Notes: a model not told the origin generated them from the letters alone. 16,324 bases of DNA from JBJKSO01 sp046703825 (GCA_046703825.1 JBJKSO010000066.1:1-16324), one strand, 5' to 3'; positions 1-7,785 are shown, numbered from the stretch's first letter. Translations and numbers: made by a program.

Positions 1-21
1 TTTGGGGGGTGTTGGTTCGGG

Positions 22-47
22 GGGGGGCCGCCGGCCGGCGGCCCCCC
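22..47 (-). terminator. GC-rich perfect palindrome downstream of the SBP gene
   Basis: A perfect 26-bp inverted repeat of G and C only lies 25 bases past the stop codon of the substrate-binding protein gene (minus strand). It would fold into a very stable hairpin. There is no T tract on the minus-strand side, so it would be a hairpin-only terminator at best. It sits at the window end beside G homopolymers, so base-call quality is a concern. Confidence 0.4.
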
Positions 48-71
48 ACCTCTCCAAACTTCAGCGAAAGA

Positions 72-1166
72 CTATCCCTCATACGCCGCCTTGTGATGCT
101 GATAGATCGACCACGCGGCGTTCCACACACTCAAGTCGGCTATCTGTGACAGTGGGCGCACCCCGTCGCCATGGATGACCCCCTGGGCCTTCACAGCATC
201 GTAATTCTGCTGCAGCGCGGACGCGGTCATTTCGGCCTCATTTTGCAGACCCCACGCATTAACTGAATGCTCTGCCTGCCACTGAAGTCTCGTGGTAGAG
301 ATAGGGCTTACATTGTCTGTGTAGGTCTGCGCATCCTTCAGCCACTGATTCTCATGGTAGTCGAAGATGTTTGCGGCCTTGATCCACGCCAGGATGATGG
401 CCTCTGCATACGCGGGGTGCGCCTTCAGCCAGGACTCCTTGGCTCCGAGATAGCTGTCCGCTAGGAACGTCGCATAAGTCGAGCCCTTGGCGAGGACGTG
501 AAGAGTAGGCTGTCCAGGGGTAGGTACATTTTGAGTTGAGTGGATCCACGCCGCTTGTACGTCCCCATTTAGGAGGACGGTAAGGTCGGTGACGTTGCTA
601 CCCGTGTACACCTCCGTCACCTTGCTGGCCGAGATGCCCTTTTTCTTCAAAACAGCGACCTGGATATATGACGACGTTGAAGTCGCTGACAGGTTTGCAA
701 TCTTCTGACCCACGAGCTGAGACAAAGTTGTGTCATGCGTGGAAACCAACTCCCAGTCAACGTGGACCTGGTTGGGGCAGAATACAGTCAGTCCCGAGTC
801 CAAGAGCAGGGACATGGGTCCGTTCGTCTCAGTTAGCGCACCACTGACAACCGAGTCTTCAGGCGCTGCGCCACCTGCGATGGTGTACGTTGTGGAGGCA
901 CCCCACTCGGCCAGAAGCTGAGACGTGAGCCAAGCATTGGTGTCCGTCGCCCCGGGAGCTGGTGGCCCTCCGTCGCCAATGGCGATGGACGTGCCCTTGC
1001 TCAGCACGGGAAGCCCGGATGAGTTCAGCACCAGGTGCTTGGGCGTCGTCACTGGCCCTGACTTGTGAGTGCTCGCTGCCGCACCGCATGCAGCTAGAAC
1101 TGCAGCAAGGCCTGCTACTGCGGCTACCGCAAGGAGCCGGTCCCTGAGGCGAATCAAGCGTGTCAC
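72..1166 (-). CDS. ABC transporter substrate-binding lipoprotein, NMT1/THI5/SsuA type
   Basis: This is a 364-residue extracytoplasmic solute-binding protein that would capture a small substrate for an ABC importer. A lipoprotein signal is clear: basic n-region, hydrophobic stretch and lipobox LAAC with Cys27. The central part (about residues 130-260) has the NMT1/SsuA pattern, with a VGQKIANL strand, a KKKGI helix, then a GDVQAAWI segment. The GTG start at 1166 is chosen because AGGAGG lies nine bases upstream (1176-1181). It is the last gene of the minus-strand operon, 196 bases after the UxaA-family lyase, so its substrate is probably what the lyase pathway consumes. This family handles sulfonates, taurine, nitrate and pyrimidine precursors; the ligand cannot be read from the sequence. 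No permease or ATPase gene is visible, and they may lie beyond base 1. GC is lower than in the right-hand genes. Confidence 0.85.
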   Translation of the reverse strand: MTRLIRLRDRLLAVAAVAGLAAVLAACGAAASTHKSGPVTTPKHLVLNSSGLPVLSKGTSIAIGDGGPPAPGATDTNAWLTSQLLAEWGASTTYTIAGGAAPEDSVVSGALTETNGPMSLLLDSGLTVFCPNQVHVDWELVSTHDTTLSQLVGQKIANLSATSTSSYIQVAVLKKKGISASKVTEVYTGSNVTDLTVLLNGDVQAAWIHSTQNVPTPGQPTLHVLAKGSTYATFLADSYLGAKESWLKAHPAYAEAIILAWIKAANIFDYHENQWLKDAQTYTDNVSPISTTRLQWQAEHSVNAWGLQNEAEMTASALQQNYDAVKAQGVIHGDGVRPLSQIADLSVWNAAWSIYQHHKAAYEG

Positions 1167-1362
1167 CGTGCTAGCCCTCCTATGTTCCTAATCCCCTTGC
1201 GGACACCTGATGGTGGTGAAGCCTGCTTACTCCCCCGCGTAACCCGGAGACCCGTCTGCTTTGCCGCCGAGTTGCGTAATTCGGAGCCTGACCGAGCCAC
1301 GATCGCGAACGTCAATTCCCCGTTCCCAAAAGCATTTGTGCACCAGCGCAGATTGCGGTTGC
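1167..1362 (-). promoter_or_regulatory. Intergenic leader of the SBP gene
   Basis: This 196-base gap separates the lyase stop from the SBP start. It contains the strong ribosome binding site AGGAGG at 1176-1181, which fixes the GTG start at 1166. A TTGACG hexamer (minus strand, 1310-1315) could be a -35 box, but no convincing -10 follows at 16-18 bases. Whether the SBP gene has its own promoter is undecided. I see no other gene or repeat here. Confidence 0.4.
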
Positions 1363-2520
1363 TTATGCACTCGGGTACAATTTGGTGAGTATGAACTCTT
1401 GATGGCCGGCAGTTTCTGCGGCGGTCAAGCGGCCGTTGATCGTGCGGCTAACGATATTTATCAGTCGTGCACCCGCTTCGTCCAGATTGTACTCTTGTCT
1501 GAGGAGCCCAGATACATCCAGGTCGATGTGCTCAGACATTGTGGCCGCGGTGAGCGGGTTGGCAGTGATCTTGATCACCGGCATGATCGGGTGGCCCACA
1601 ATGTTGCCCTGGCCGGTTGAGAATATGTGGAGCGCTGACCCGGCGGCCGCCATTAGTGTGTTGCATTCGGCTGCCGCGGAGGATGTGTCCATGAAATTGA
1701 GCCCGGCTTGCGTGGGGCTCACTGCGGGCCCGAGTGCGTCCACAATTGGAGCGCTTCCAGTCTTCGCGATGTTGCCAAGCGCCTTTTCTTCGATGGTGGA
1801 AAGACCACCACGGATGTTGCCCATCGTGGGTTGCGAACCCAGCAGACTTACTCCGGCGCGCTCAACCGTCTGAGCGTAGTCATTAAAGAATTGCTGAAAC
1901 TTGGTGCGTACTTGGTCGTCGGCGCAGCGCGAAAGGATTAGATGTTCGCCTCCGGTCAACTCTGTGGTTTCTCCGAAGAGCATCGTGCCGCCAATTGACG
2001 TGTGCTCGTCGGTTACTCGTCCAATGGTCGGGTTGGATGCCAAACCGCTCGTGGTGTCCGATTCGCCACACTTCGTCGAGAGCATGACCTCGCGCCGCTC
2101 GACAGGCTCACGCCGACGTTCGCTTGCCTGCTGCAGCAGGCGTTGGGCCAGGCGTGCTCCTTCGGCGATGGTCGTAAAGTCCCCTGCACGCTCGATCGAG
2201 AGGCGCGATACTGGCTTGCCCGTGGCAGCTATCCCGTCGGCCACCTTGGCAGTCCATTCGGGTTCAATTCCGATGACTAAGGCCGCAGCCACATTCGGGT
2301 TTGCTCCAGTTCCTATGAGGGTCCTGAATGTGAGGTTGAGATCCTCTCCGAACTGAAGCCGTCCGTAGGCGTGCGGTAAAGCGAGTACGCCAGCGACCAG
2401 GTGGGCTACCCCTTGGGCCGCCGCATTTGAGAGGTCATCCACCGGGAGCACGACCACGTGATTGCGAATGCCCACCCGACCATCCGCCTGCCGATATCCG
2501 GTCAGCTGCTCCGCGGCCAT
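1363..2520 (-). CDS. UxaA-family lyase/dehydratase, large subunit
   Basis: This 385-residue protein matches the catalytic part of altronate/galactarate dehydratases and of (2R)-sulfolactate sulfo-lyase SuyB. Visible landmarks are GRVGIRN (14-20), the LPHAYGR segment (48-54), RTLIGTGANPNVAAALVIG (66-84), KCGESDTTSGLASNPTIG (150-167), FGETTELTGGEH (182-193) and the C-terminal block after GNIRGGL. The length is typical for a stand-alone large subunit. The ATG at 2520 is preceded by AGGAG and overlaps the end of the SAF-domain gene by 19 bases, so the two are translationally coupled and form one enzyme. Where I expect cysteines in classical UxaA/SuyB (after the PH motif and in a GxGCE motif) this protein has Arg54 and a GIEPE sequence; Cys151 and Cys199 remain. 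It therefore belongs to a divergent subfamily and the substrate (sugar acid, sulfolactate or other) is not assignable. Confidence 0.85.
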   Translation of the reverse strand: MAAEQLTGYRQADGRVGIRNHVVVLPVDDLSNAAAQGVAHLVAGVLALPHAYGRLQFGEDLNLTFRTLIGTGANPNVAAALVIGIEPEWTAKVADGIAATGKPVSRLSIERAGDFTTIAEGARLAQRLLQQASERRREPVERREVMLSTKCGESDTTSGLASNPTIGRVTDEHTSIGGTMLFGETTELTGGEHLILSRCADDQVRTKFQQFFNDYAQTVERAGVSLLGSQPTMGNIRGGLSTIEEKALGNIAKTGSAPIVDALGPAVSPTQAGLNFMDTSSAAAECNTLMAAAGSALHIFSTGQGNIVGHPIMPVIKITANPLTAATMSEHIDLDVSGLLRQEYNLDEAGARLINIVSRTINGRLTAAETAGHQEFILTKLYPSA

Positions 2521-2813
2521 CTCGCACTCCTGATGTTGTGCACATGCACGTGATCGCCACGAGCGATGTCGGTGGTCGCTACCCCGATGTTGACGCCGTA
2601 TTCGGTGACGGTGTCGCCCTTCGGGTGGTCCGCCAAAGCCAGCTTGTGCCCCAGCGGAATAGGCTGAGCCACGGTCACTTCGAGTTGCCGCGGGCTCTCC
2701 AGAAACCCTACGACGGCCTGACCCGGAGACAGGTCGTGGACTGCTACGGCGACTCCGTCCTCCTCCTTATGAGCGAGTGCGTCTGGTGGCTGGGGCAATA
2801 GCAAACCTCCCAT
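2502..2813 (-). CDS. UxaA-family small subunit (SAF domain)
   Basis: This is a roughly 103-residue SAF-domain protein, equivalent to the N-terminal domain of altronate dehydratase UxaA or to SuyA. It carries the typical sequence: EEDGVAVAVHDLSPGQ, then IPLGHKLALADHPKGDTVTEYG and IGVATTDIARGDHVHVHN near the C-terminus, which in the family closes over the active site of the large subunit. It is the first gene of the operon and overlaps the large subunit by 19 bases. The start is uncertain: ATG at 2813 is given, but TTG at 2798 has GGAGG seven bases upstream (2806-2810), the better ribosome site. The reading frame stays open further upstream, but that part covers the predicted promoter and operator and is not family-like. 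Confidence 0.82.
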   Translation of the reverse strand: MGGLLLPQPPDALAHKEEDGVAVAVHDLSPGQAVVGFLESPRQLEVTVAQPIPLGHKLALADHPKGDTVTEYGVNIGVATTDIARGDHVHVHNIRSARWPRSS

Positions 2814-2824
2814 CTTAGATACCA

Positions 2825-2837
2825 GAGGTCTGACCTC
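2825..2837 (-). promoter_or_regulatory. FadR/GntR-like operator palindrome
   Basis: GAGGTC-T-GACCTC is a perfect 6+1+6 palindrome with the GT-N3-AC core of FadR/FCD-type GntR regulators (E. coli FadR half-sites read GGTC...GACC). It begins only a few bases after the predicted transcription start of the UxaA operon, where a repressor would block initiation. No GntR regulator gene lies in the window. The match to a regulator class is inference. Confidence 0.45.
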
Positions 2838-2847
2838 CGGCCCGAGG

Positions 2848-2876
2848 AGTCTAGACCCGCGGTCCGGTTGTGTCAA
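2848..2876 (-). promoter_or_regulatory. Sigma70-like promoter of the UxaA-SBP operon
   Basis: On the minus strand a consensus TTGACA (2871-2876) is followed by a 17-base spacer and TAGACT (2848-2853, four of six consensus bases). Transcription would start near 2841, about 28 bases before the ATG at 2813. This is the best -35/-10 pair in the window. Confidence 0.65.
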
Positions 2877-2947
2877 TGGGGGTGCCAAGGTCCACGTTCG
2901 GCCGCCGCCGACAGTGGTGCCCCGGCTCCGCTCGAGGCTACAAGAAG

Positions 2948-2980
2948 CGGTCCGGGGCAGCGCTTACCTGCCGCGGACCG
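2948..2980 (-). terminator. Hairpin terminator downstream of selC
   Basis: Two 13-base arms (2948-2960 and 2968-2980) pair with a single mismatch around a seven-base loop. On the minus strand the hairpin is followed by CTTCTTG, a weak pyrimidine tail. It lies 24 bases past the 3' end of the selenocysteine tRNA and would end that transcript before it reaches the UxaA promoter. Confidence 0.6.
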
Positions 2981-3003
2981 GCATCCCCGGGGGCAGTTTG
3001 AAC

Positions 3004-3099
3004 TGGCGGGAGGCGTGGGAATCGAACCCACCGAGGACGCCTGAGGCGCCCCCCATCGATTTTGAAGATCGAGGGGCCCACCGGGACCCATGCACTCCC
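3004..3099 (-). tRNA. selC: tRNA-Sec (UCA anticodon)
   Basis: This tRNA decodes UGA as selenocysteine. The anticodon loop is CTTCAAA (anticodon TCA at 3063-3065, read on the minus strand) on a five-pair stem. The D arm has a six-pair stem closed by a CGGT tetraloop, as in E. coli selC. The very long variable arm forms a nine-pair stem with a TCA loop. The T arm is GTGGG-TTCGATT-CCCAC, and CCA is encoded after a G discriminator. The 8+5 style extended helix is imperfect: only the outer five acceptor pairs form, and the inner two or three positions (T-C, G-G, C-C) do not. Its presence implies that the organism encodes selenoproteins and SelA/SelB/SelD, none of which is in the window. I rate the identity as near certain and full function as slightly less certain. 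Confidence 0.92.
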
Positions 3100-3137
3100 G
3101 AGCCGATGCTAGCCGAGGTGAGCTGAGATCGGGGAAA

Positions 3138-3145
3138 GGTATACA
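3138..3145. promoter_or_regulatory. Possible divergent -10 region between selC and the kinase gene
   Basis: A GTATAC core reads TATACA on the plus strand (toward the kinase) and TATACC on the minus strand (toward selC). No good -35 box accompanies either direction. It is the only promoter-like element I see in the 102-base gap. Confidence 0.25.
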
Positions 3146-3201
3146 GGGCAGACCACCATGCGTTACCCTGCAGCCGAACGCCACGGGGGAGTTACACCCA
3201 T

Positions 3202-4886
<1,685 letters not shown>

Positions 4887-4890
<4 letters not shown>

Positions 4891-5585
4891 GCGGCGGCAA
4901 TAAGACGATCCTGCTGGTGGAGGACGACCCGGCCACCCGCGACATCGTGCGCCTGGCCTGCGAGGCGCAGCACTACACCGTGGTGGAGACGGCGACCGGG
5001 CCTGAGGGCCTGGAGATGGCCCAGCAGGCGTCTCCTGATCTCGTGATCCTGGACATCAACCTGCCCGGGATGAGCGGACTGGACGTCTGCCGCAAGTTGC
5101 GCGCCGACGGCTACAAGGTCCCCATCATCATGCTCACCGCCAAGAGCGACACCATCGATGTCGTGGTGGGTCTGGAGCTGGGCGCGGACGACTACGTGGC
5201 CAAGCCCTTCGAGGTGCGCGAGCTGATCGCCCGGGTAGGCGCCCACCTGCGCCGGTCGGACATCACGCCCGCCGACCAGCTCAAGGAGCGCTTCGAGTTC
5301 CCCGGACTCACGATCGATCTGCGCCGCCGCCAGGTCTACCGTGACGGCGAGGAGGTGCAGCTGACACTCACCGAGTTCAACCTGCTGGCGCTGCTGGCGA
5401 GCCGGCCAGGCCAGGTCATGAGCCGGGCCGAGCTCCTGCGCCGGGTCTGGGGCTACGAAGTCGAGATCGAGACCCGTACGGTTGACGCCCACGTCTACCG
5501 TCTGCGCCGCAAGATCGAACCCAGCGCCGATCGACCCTCGTACATCCACTCCGTGCCCGGAATCGGGTACCGCTTCGCCGGCTGA
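4887..5585 (+). CDS. OmpR/PhoB-family response regulator
   Basis: This 232-residue transcription factor is the likely partner of the overlapping kinase. The receiver domain (1-120) shows the acidic pair EDD at 12-14, phosphoacceptor Asp56 in LVILDINLPG, the LTAKS switch segment and the AKPF lysine. The C-terminal winged helix (about 130-230) has the LTLTEFNLLALLASRPGQVMSRAELL pattern split across its first helices and the recognition-helix sequence TRTVDAHVYRLRRKIE, typical of OmpR/PhoB DNA-binding domains. The ATG overlaps the kinase TGA, so the pair is co-translated. No target promoter is identifiable. Alternative names within the family (for example PhoP- or MtrA-like) cannot be separated by sequence reading alone. 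Confidence 0.93.
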
Positions 5586-5607
5586 TCCCGGCTCGGCCGG
5601 CCGGGGC

Positions 5608-5613
5608 TAAGCT
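5608..5613 (+). promoter_or_regulatory. -10 box implying a leaderless LysE-family mRNA
   Basis: TAAGCT ends six bases before the ATG at 5620, so transcription would begin at or next to the start codon. No Shine-Dalgarno sequence precedes the ATG. There is no convincing -35. A GC-rich partial inverted repeat overlaps this site just after the response regulator stop. Confidence 0.45.
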
Positions 5614-5619
5614 CCGCCC

Positions 5620-6261
5620 ATGGACATGACCAGGCTGGCGGCCTTCACCGGGGTGGCCTTCTTGGTGATCCTCTTCCCCGGACCGAGCGTGCTCTTCATC
5701 GTCAGCCGATCTCTGTCGATGGGACGGCGGGCAGCTCTGACCACGGTGGTGGGCAATCAGCTGGGCGAACTGATTCAGGTGGGCGCGGTCGCCGTCGGAG
5801 TGGGGTCGCTGGTGGCCGCCTCGGAAATCGCGTTCACGGTGATGAAGCTTCTGGGCGCGGCGTACCTGATCTACCTGGGAGTGCAAACTTTGCGCCACCG
5901 CCGGGAGGCGTCCCCGGGATTTGGGACCGCTTCCCACGGCAGTCGCCTCGGTGGCGGCGTGCTGGTGCACGGGATGGTGGTGGGCCTGACCAATCCCAAG
6001 ACGATGGTCTTCTTCGTCGCCGTCCTACCCCAGTTCGTCGACAGCCGGCTTGGCCACGTCCCCCTGCAGCTACTGGCTCTGGGCGGTGTCTGGGCGCTGA
6101 TCGCGCTCCTCTCCGACAGCGCTTGGGCGCTGGCGGCCAGCACCGCGCGGAACCGCTGGCTCGGCGCACCGCGCAGCCTGCGCCGGCTGCGGACAGCCAG
6201 CGGCACGGTGTTGGTGGGACTGGGCCTGGGGCTGGTGCTAAGCAGCCGCTCGGCGGCCTAG
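5620..6261 (+). CDS. LysE/RhtB-family amino acid exporter
   Basis: This 213-residue membrane protein would export amino acids or related metabolites. It shows the family hallmark near the N-terminus: a first helix ending in FPGPSVLFIVSRSLSMGRRAAL, split here as FPGPSVLFI and SRSLSMGRRAAL, then a GNQLGELIQ segment and a second conserved block GLTNPKTMVFFVAVLPQFV near residues 127-145. About six hydrophobic segments are visible, matching the LysE fold, and the length is typical. ATG 5620 is used because of the -10 box six bases upstream; ATG 5626 is a close alternative. It ends eight bases from the convergent LysM-CHAP gene with no terminator between. Substrate specificity is not predictable. 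Confidence 0.88.
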   Translation: MDMTRLAAFTGVAFLVILFPGPSVLFIVSRSLSMGRRAALTTVVGNQLGELIQVGAVAVGVGSLVAASEIAFTVMKLLGAAYLIYLGVQTLRHRREASPGFGTASHGSRLGGGVLVHGMVVGLTNPKTMVFFVAVLPQFVDSRLGHVPLQLLALGGVWALIALLSDSAWALAASTARNRWLGAPRSLRRLRTASGTVLVGLGLGLVLSSRSAA

Positions 6262-6269
6262 TCCGGGCT

Positions 6270-7148
6270 TCAGTAGATAAAGCCGATCAGGTTGTCCTCT
6301 CCCGGACTCATGGTCCGGTGGTCGACCACGCCCAGCCCCTGGACGTTCATCTCGGACTGAACCCAGTCGCCGTTCGAGAGGACGCTGGTAACCAGGGCGA
6401 CGTGACCGTAGTAGCCGAGCGCGTAGACGGCGATCGCGCCCACGATCGGGACCTGCCCCTCGGGGGCGCCGAAGCCCTGCGCGTTCGCCCACCAGTTGAC
6501 GGCGTTGCCCTGCCAGGGCACGTAGCGCTGACTGGCCACCCAGTAGGTGCACTGCCCCCAGGGGAAGGGGTTGGGGCTGTCGGGCTGGCTGGGCACCACC
6601 TCGGGGACGCCCGGCCGGACCGGCTGGAAGTCAGCTGAGGGGAGTGAGGTGGGTGACACGGCGCTGGGCATGAGCAGGAAGCTGCCGCCGCTGAGGGAGG
6701 CGTTGGGGTTCAGGTTGTTGTAGTTGAGCACCACCCCGCTGCTGACCCGGAACCGGCTGGCAAACGCGCTGAGCGTCTCCCCGGGGAGCACCCGGACCAG
6801 CACCGTCTGGCCGGCTGGGGGAATCAGGATCGACTGGCCGACGGCCGGCTGGCTGGCCGCGCCGAGGCCGTTGGCCCAAGCCAGTTCGTCGGGGGTCGTG
6901 TCGTACTTGGCGGCCACGGTCTGCAGGGTCTCGCCGGCAGAGACGGTGATCGTCGGGGCGGGGAGTGCCTTGATCGATCCCGGCACCGCGGCCGGCTTGT
7001 CGTAATACTGACCGGCCTGAAAGGCGGCTGGGCTCGGCCAGACGCCAGCCGAACTCGAGACGGTCTGCACCCCACCACGGGACGCCGACAGCAGTCCCAT
7101 CAGCAGCAGTCCGACTGCGGCAAGCAGGACGGAAAGGTGCGCGAGCAC
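6270..7148 (-). CDS. Secreted LysM-CHAP peptidoglycan hydrolase
   Basis: This exported protein (292 residues from GTG 7148) probably cleaves peptidoglycan during growth or division. An N-terminal hydrophobic segment (LAHLSVLLAAVGLLLMGLL) is a signal peptide or anchor. Two LysM wall-binding repeats follow (about 66-110 and 115-160), then a proline-rich linker and a C-terminal CHAP domain with catalytic Cys200 in PWGQCTYW and His249 in YYGHVALV. It converges on the LysE-family gene. The start is uncertain: the longer frame from GTG 7241 is open, but that codon lies inside the predicted -10 box, so it should not be transcribed. CTG at 7166 has GGGGAG six bases upstream and is a third option. The roughly 85-base leader may be regulatory. 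CHAP amidase versus endopeptidase activity is not distinguishable. Confidence 0.9.
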   Translation of the reverse strand: MLAHLSVLLAAVGLLLMGLLSASRGGVQTVSSSAGVWPSPAAFQAGQYYDKPAAVPGSIKALPAPTITVSAGETLQTVAAKYDTTPDELAWANGLGAASQPAVGQSILIPPAGQTVLVRVLPGETLSAFASRFRVSSGVVLNYNNLNPNASLSGGSFLLMPSAVSPTSLPSADFQPVRPGVPEVVPSQPDSPNPFPWGQCTYWVASQRYVPWQGNAVNWWANAQGFGAPEGQVPIVGAIAVYALGYYGHVALVTSVLSNGDWVQSEMNVQGLGVVDHRTMSPGEDNLIGFIY

Positions 7149-7233
7149 GCGATTATGAGCCGACAGGTGCCTCTCCCCGACTACCTTGGAGGTTAGGGGC
7201 CGGTCGCCGCTCAACTCCCCCAAGCGGTGACCA
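7149..7233 (-). promoter_or_regulatory. Structured 5' leader, c-di-AMP riboswitch-like 3' segment
   Basis: The predicted transcript leader contains a CCGCT/AGCGG hairpin around a G-rich loop, then CTAACCTCC (7188-7196) and GAGAGG (7170-7175). The CUAACCUC...GAGAGG arrangement recalls the 3' end of ydaO-type c-di-AMP riboswitches, which often precede wall hydrolase genes in high-GC Gram-positives. However, the leader is about half the usual length and the GAAUCC elements are not visible. It could also be an unrelated structured leader. Confidence 0.3.
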
Positions 7234-7239
7234 GGTGGC

Positions 7240-7269
7240 ACCCTACCAGAGCTTCTAAGCTGGTGTCAA
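7240..7269 (-). promoter_or_regulatory. Promoter of the LysM-CHAP gene
   Basis: On the minus strand TTGACA (7264-7269) is followed by an 18-base spacer and TAGGGT (7240-7245). The -35 is perfect and the -10 weak. Transcription would start near 7233, which excludes the upstream GTG at 7241 as the start codon. Confidence 0.5.
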
Positions 7270-7271
7270 AG

Positions 7272-7290
7272 TTAGGTGACCCTACCTTTA
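7272..7290. promoter_or_regulatory. DtxR/IdeR-like 19-bp box
   Basis: The 19 bases beginning TTAGGTGACC and ending CTACCTTTA match 15 of 19 positions of the IdeR/DtxR iron-box consensus (TWAGGTWAGSCTWACCTWA). The site abuts the -35 of the LysM-CHAP promoter and lies about 70 bases upstream of the divergent HadA-like gene. No DtxR-family gene is in the window, so the binding protein is a guess. Confidence 0.3.
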
Positions 7291-7356
7291 GCTTCGCTAA
7301 GCGCCGGCGGCCCGACCGGCCCGGCTGGCGCTGCCGGAACTGCAAAACCGGTGGGC

Positions 7357-7362
7357 TATCCT
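7357..7362 (+). promoter_or_regulatory. -10 box implying a leaderless hadA-like mRNA
   Basis: TATCCT ends six bases before the ATG at 7369. There is no ribosome binding site before that ATG and no clear -35. The spacing equals that seen before three other genes in the window and supports 7369 over the upstream in-frame ATG at 7276. Confidence 0.45.
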
Positions 7363-7368
7363 TTCGCA

Positions 7369-7785
7369 ATGGGCACTGGGGCCTCAGTCCTGGGGCGGGC
7401 GTATGCCGGCCCCGCCGAGAGCGTGGATCGGGGACGACACGAGTCGTACGCGGCGGCGGTGCTGGGCGATCGCCAGGCGGCCCGCCAGCTCGAGCGGCCC
7501 CTCGCCTGCTTTGCCGCCGTATATCTGCTCTGGCCGATGGTGAACCAGCTCTTCCGGGATCCGGAACTGCAGCTCGACCTGCTTCGGCTGCTGCACGGGG
7601 AGCAGGAGTTCGAGTTCTCCCGGCCGGTCGAGTTCGGGGAACTGCTGCAGCCGTCGGCCCGCATCTCGCGCTTCGATGAGCGGCGCGGCAGCACATTTGT
7701 GGAGCTCTCGTGCACCGCTCGCGACCAGGGTGGGCAGGCCGTGGTCGCCTCCCGGAGTCTCTTCGTGATCAGGGGGGGTCCGTGA
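7369..7785 (+). CDS. FAS1-like MaoC dehydratase subunit (HadA-like)
   Basis: This 138-residue protein resembles the N-terminal MaoC-like, FAS1-type domain found in HadA/HadC of the mycobacterial (3R)-hydroxyacyl-ACP dehydratase. It has the hot-dog-fold pattern: a YAGPAESVDRGRHESYAAAVLGD start, a central AVYLLWPMVNQLF helix, the EQEFEFSRPVEFGE strand pair and a final VELSCTARDQGG...VVASRSLFVI strand. Such subunits lack the catalytic Asp/His and bind the acyl chain for a partner. The next gene, overlapping by four bases (GTGA), encodes that partner. ATG 7369 is chosen because of the -10 box at six bases; the in-frame ATG 7276 would add 31 residues with low-complexity Gly/Ala and is unlikely. 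Confidence 0.8.
   Translation: MGTGASVLGRAYAGPAESVDRGRHESYAAAVLGDRQAARQLERPLACFAAVYLLWPMVNQLFRDPELQLDLLRLLHGEQEFEFSRPVEFGELLQPSARISRFDERRGSTFVELSCTARDQGGQAVVASRSLFVIRGGP

Noticed and set aside
5585..5610. GC-rich inverted repeat after the response regulator as a terminator
   Set aside because: The stem is only about six pairs, has no T tract and overlaps the -10 box of the LysE-family gene, so it is not convincing.
7149..7241. GTG 7241 as the start of the LysM-CHAP gene
   Set aside because: The codon lies within the predicted -10 box and ahead of the transcription start, and the extra residues are hydrophilic and precede the hydrophobic signal segment.
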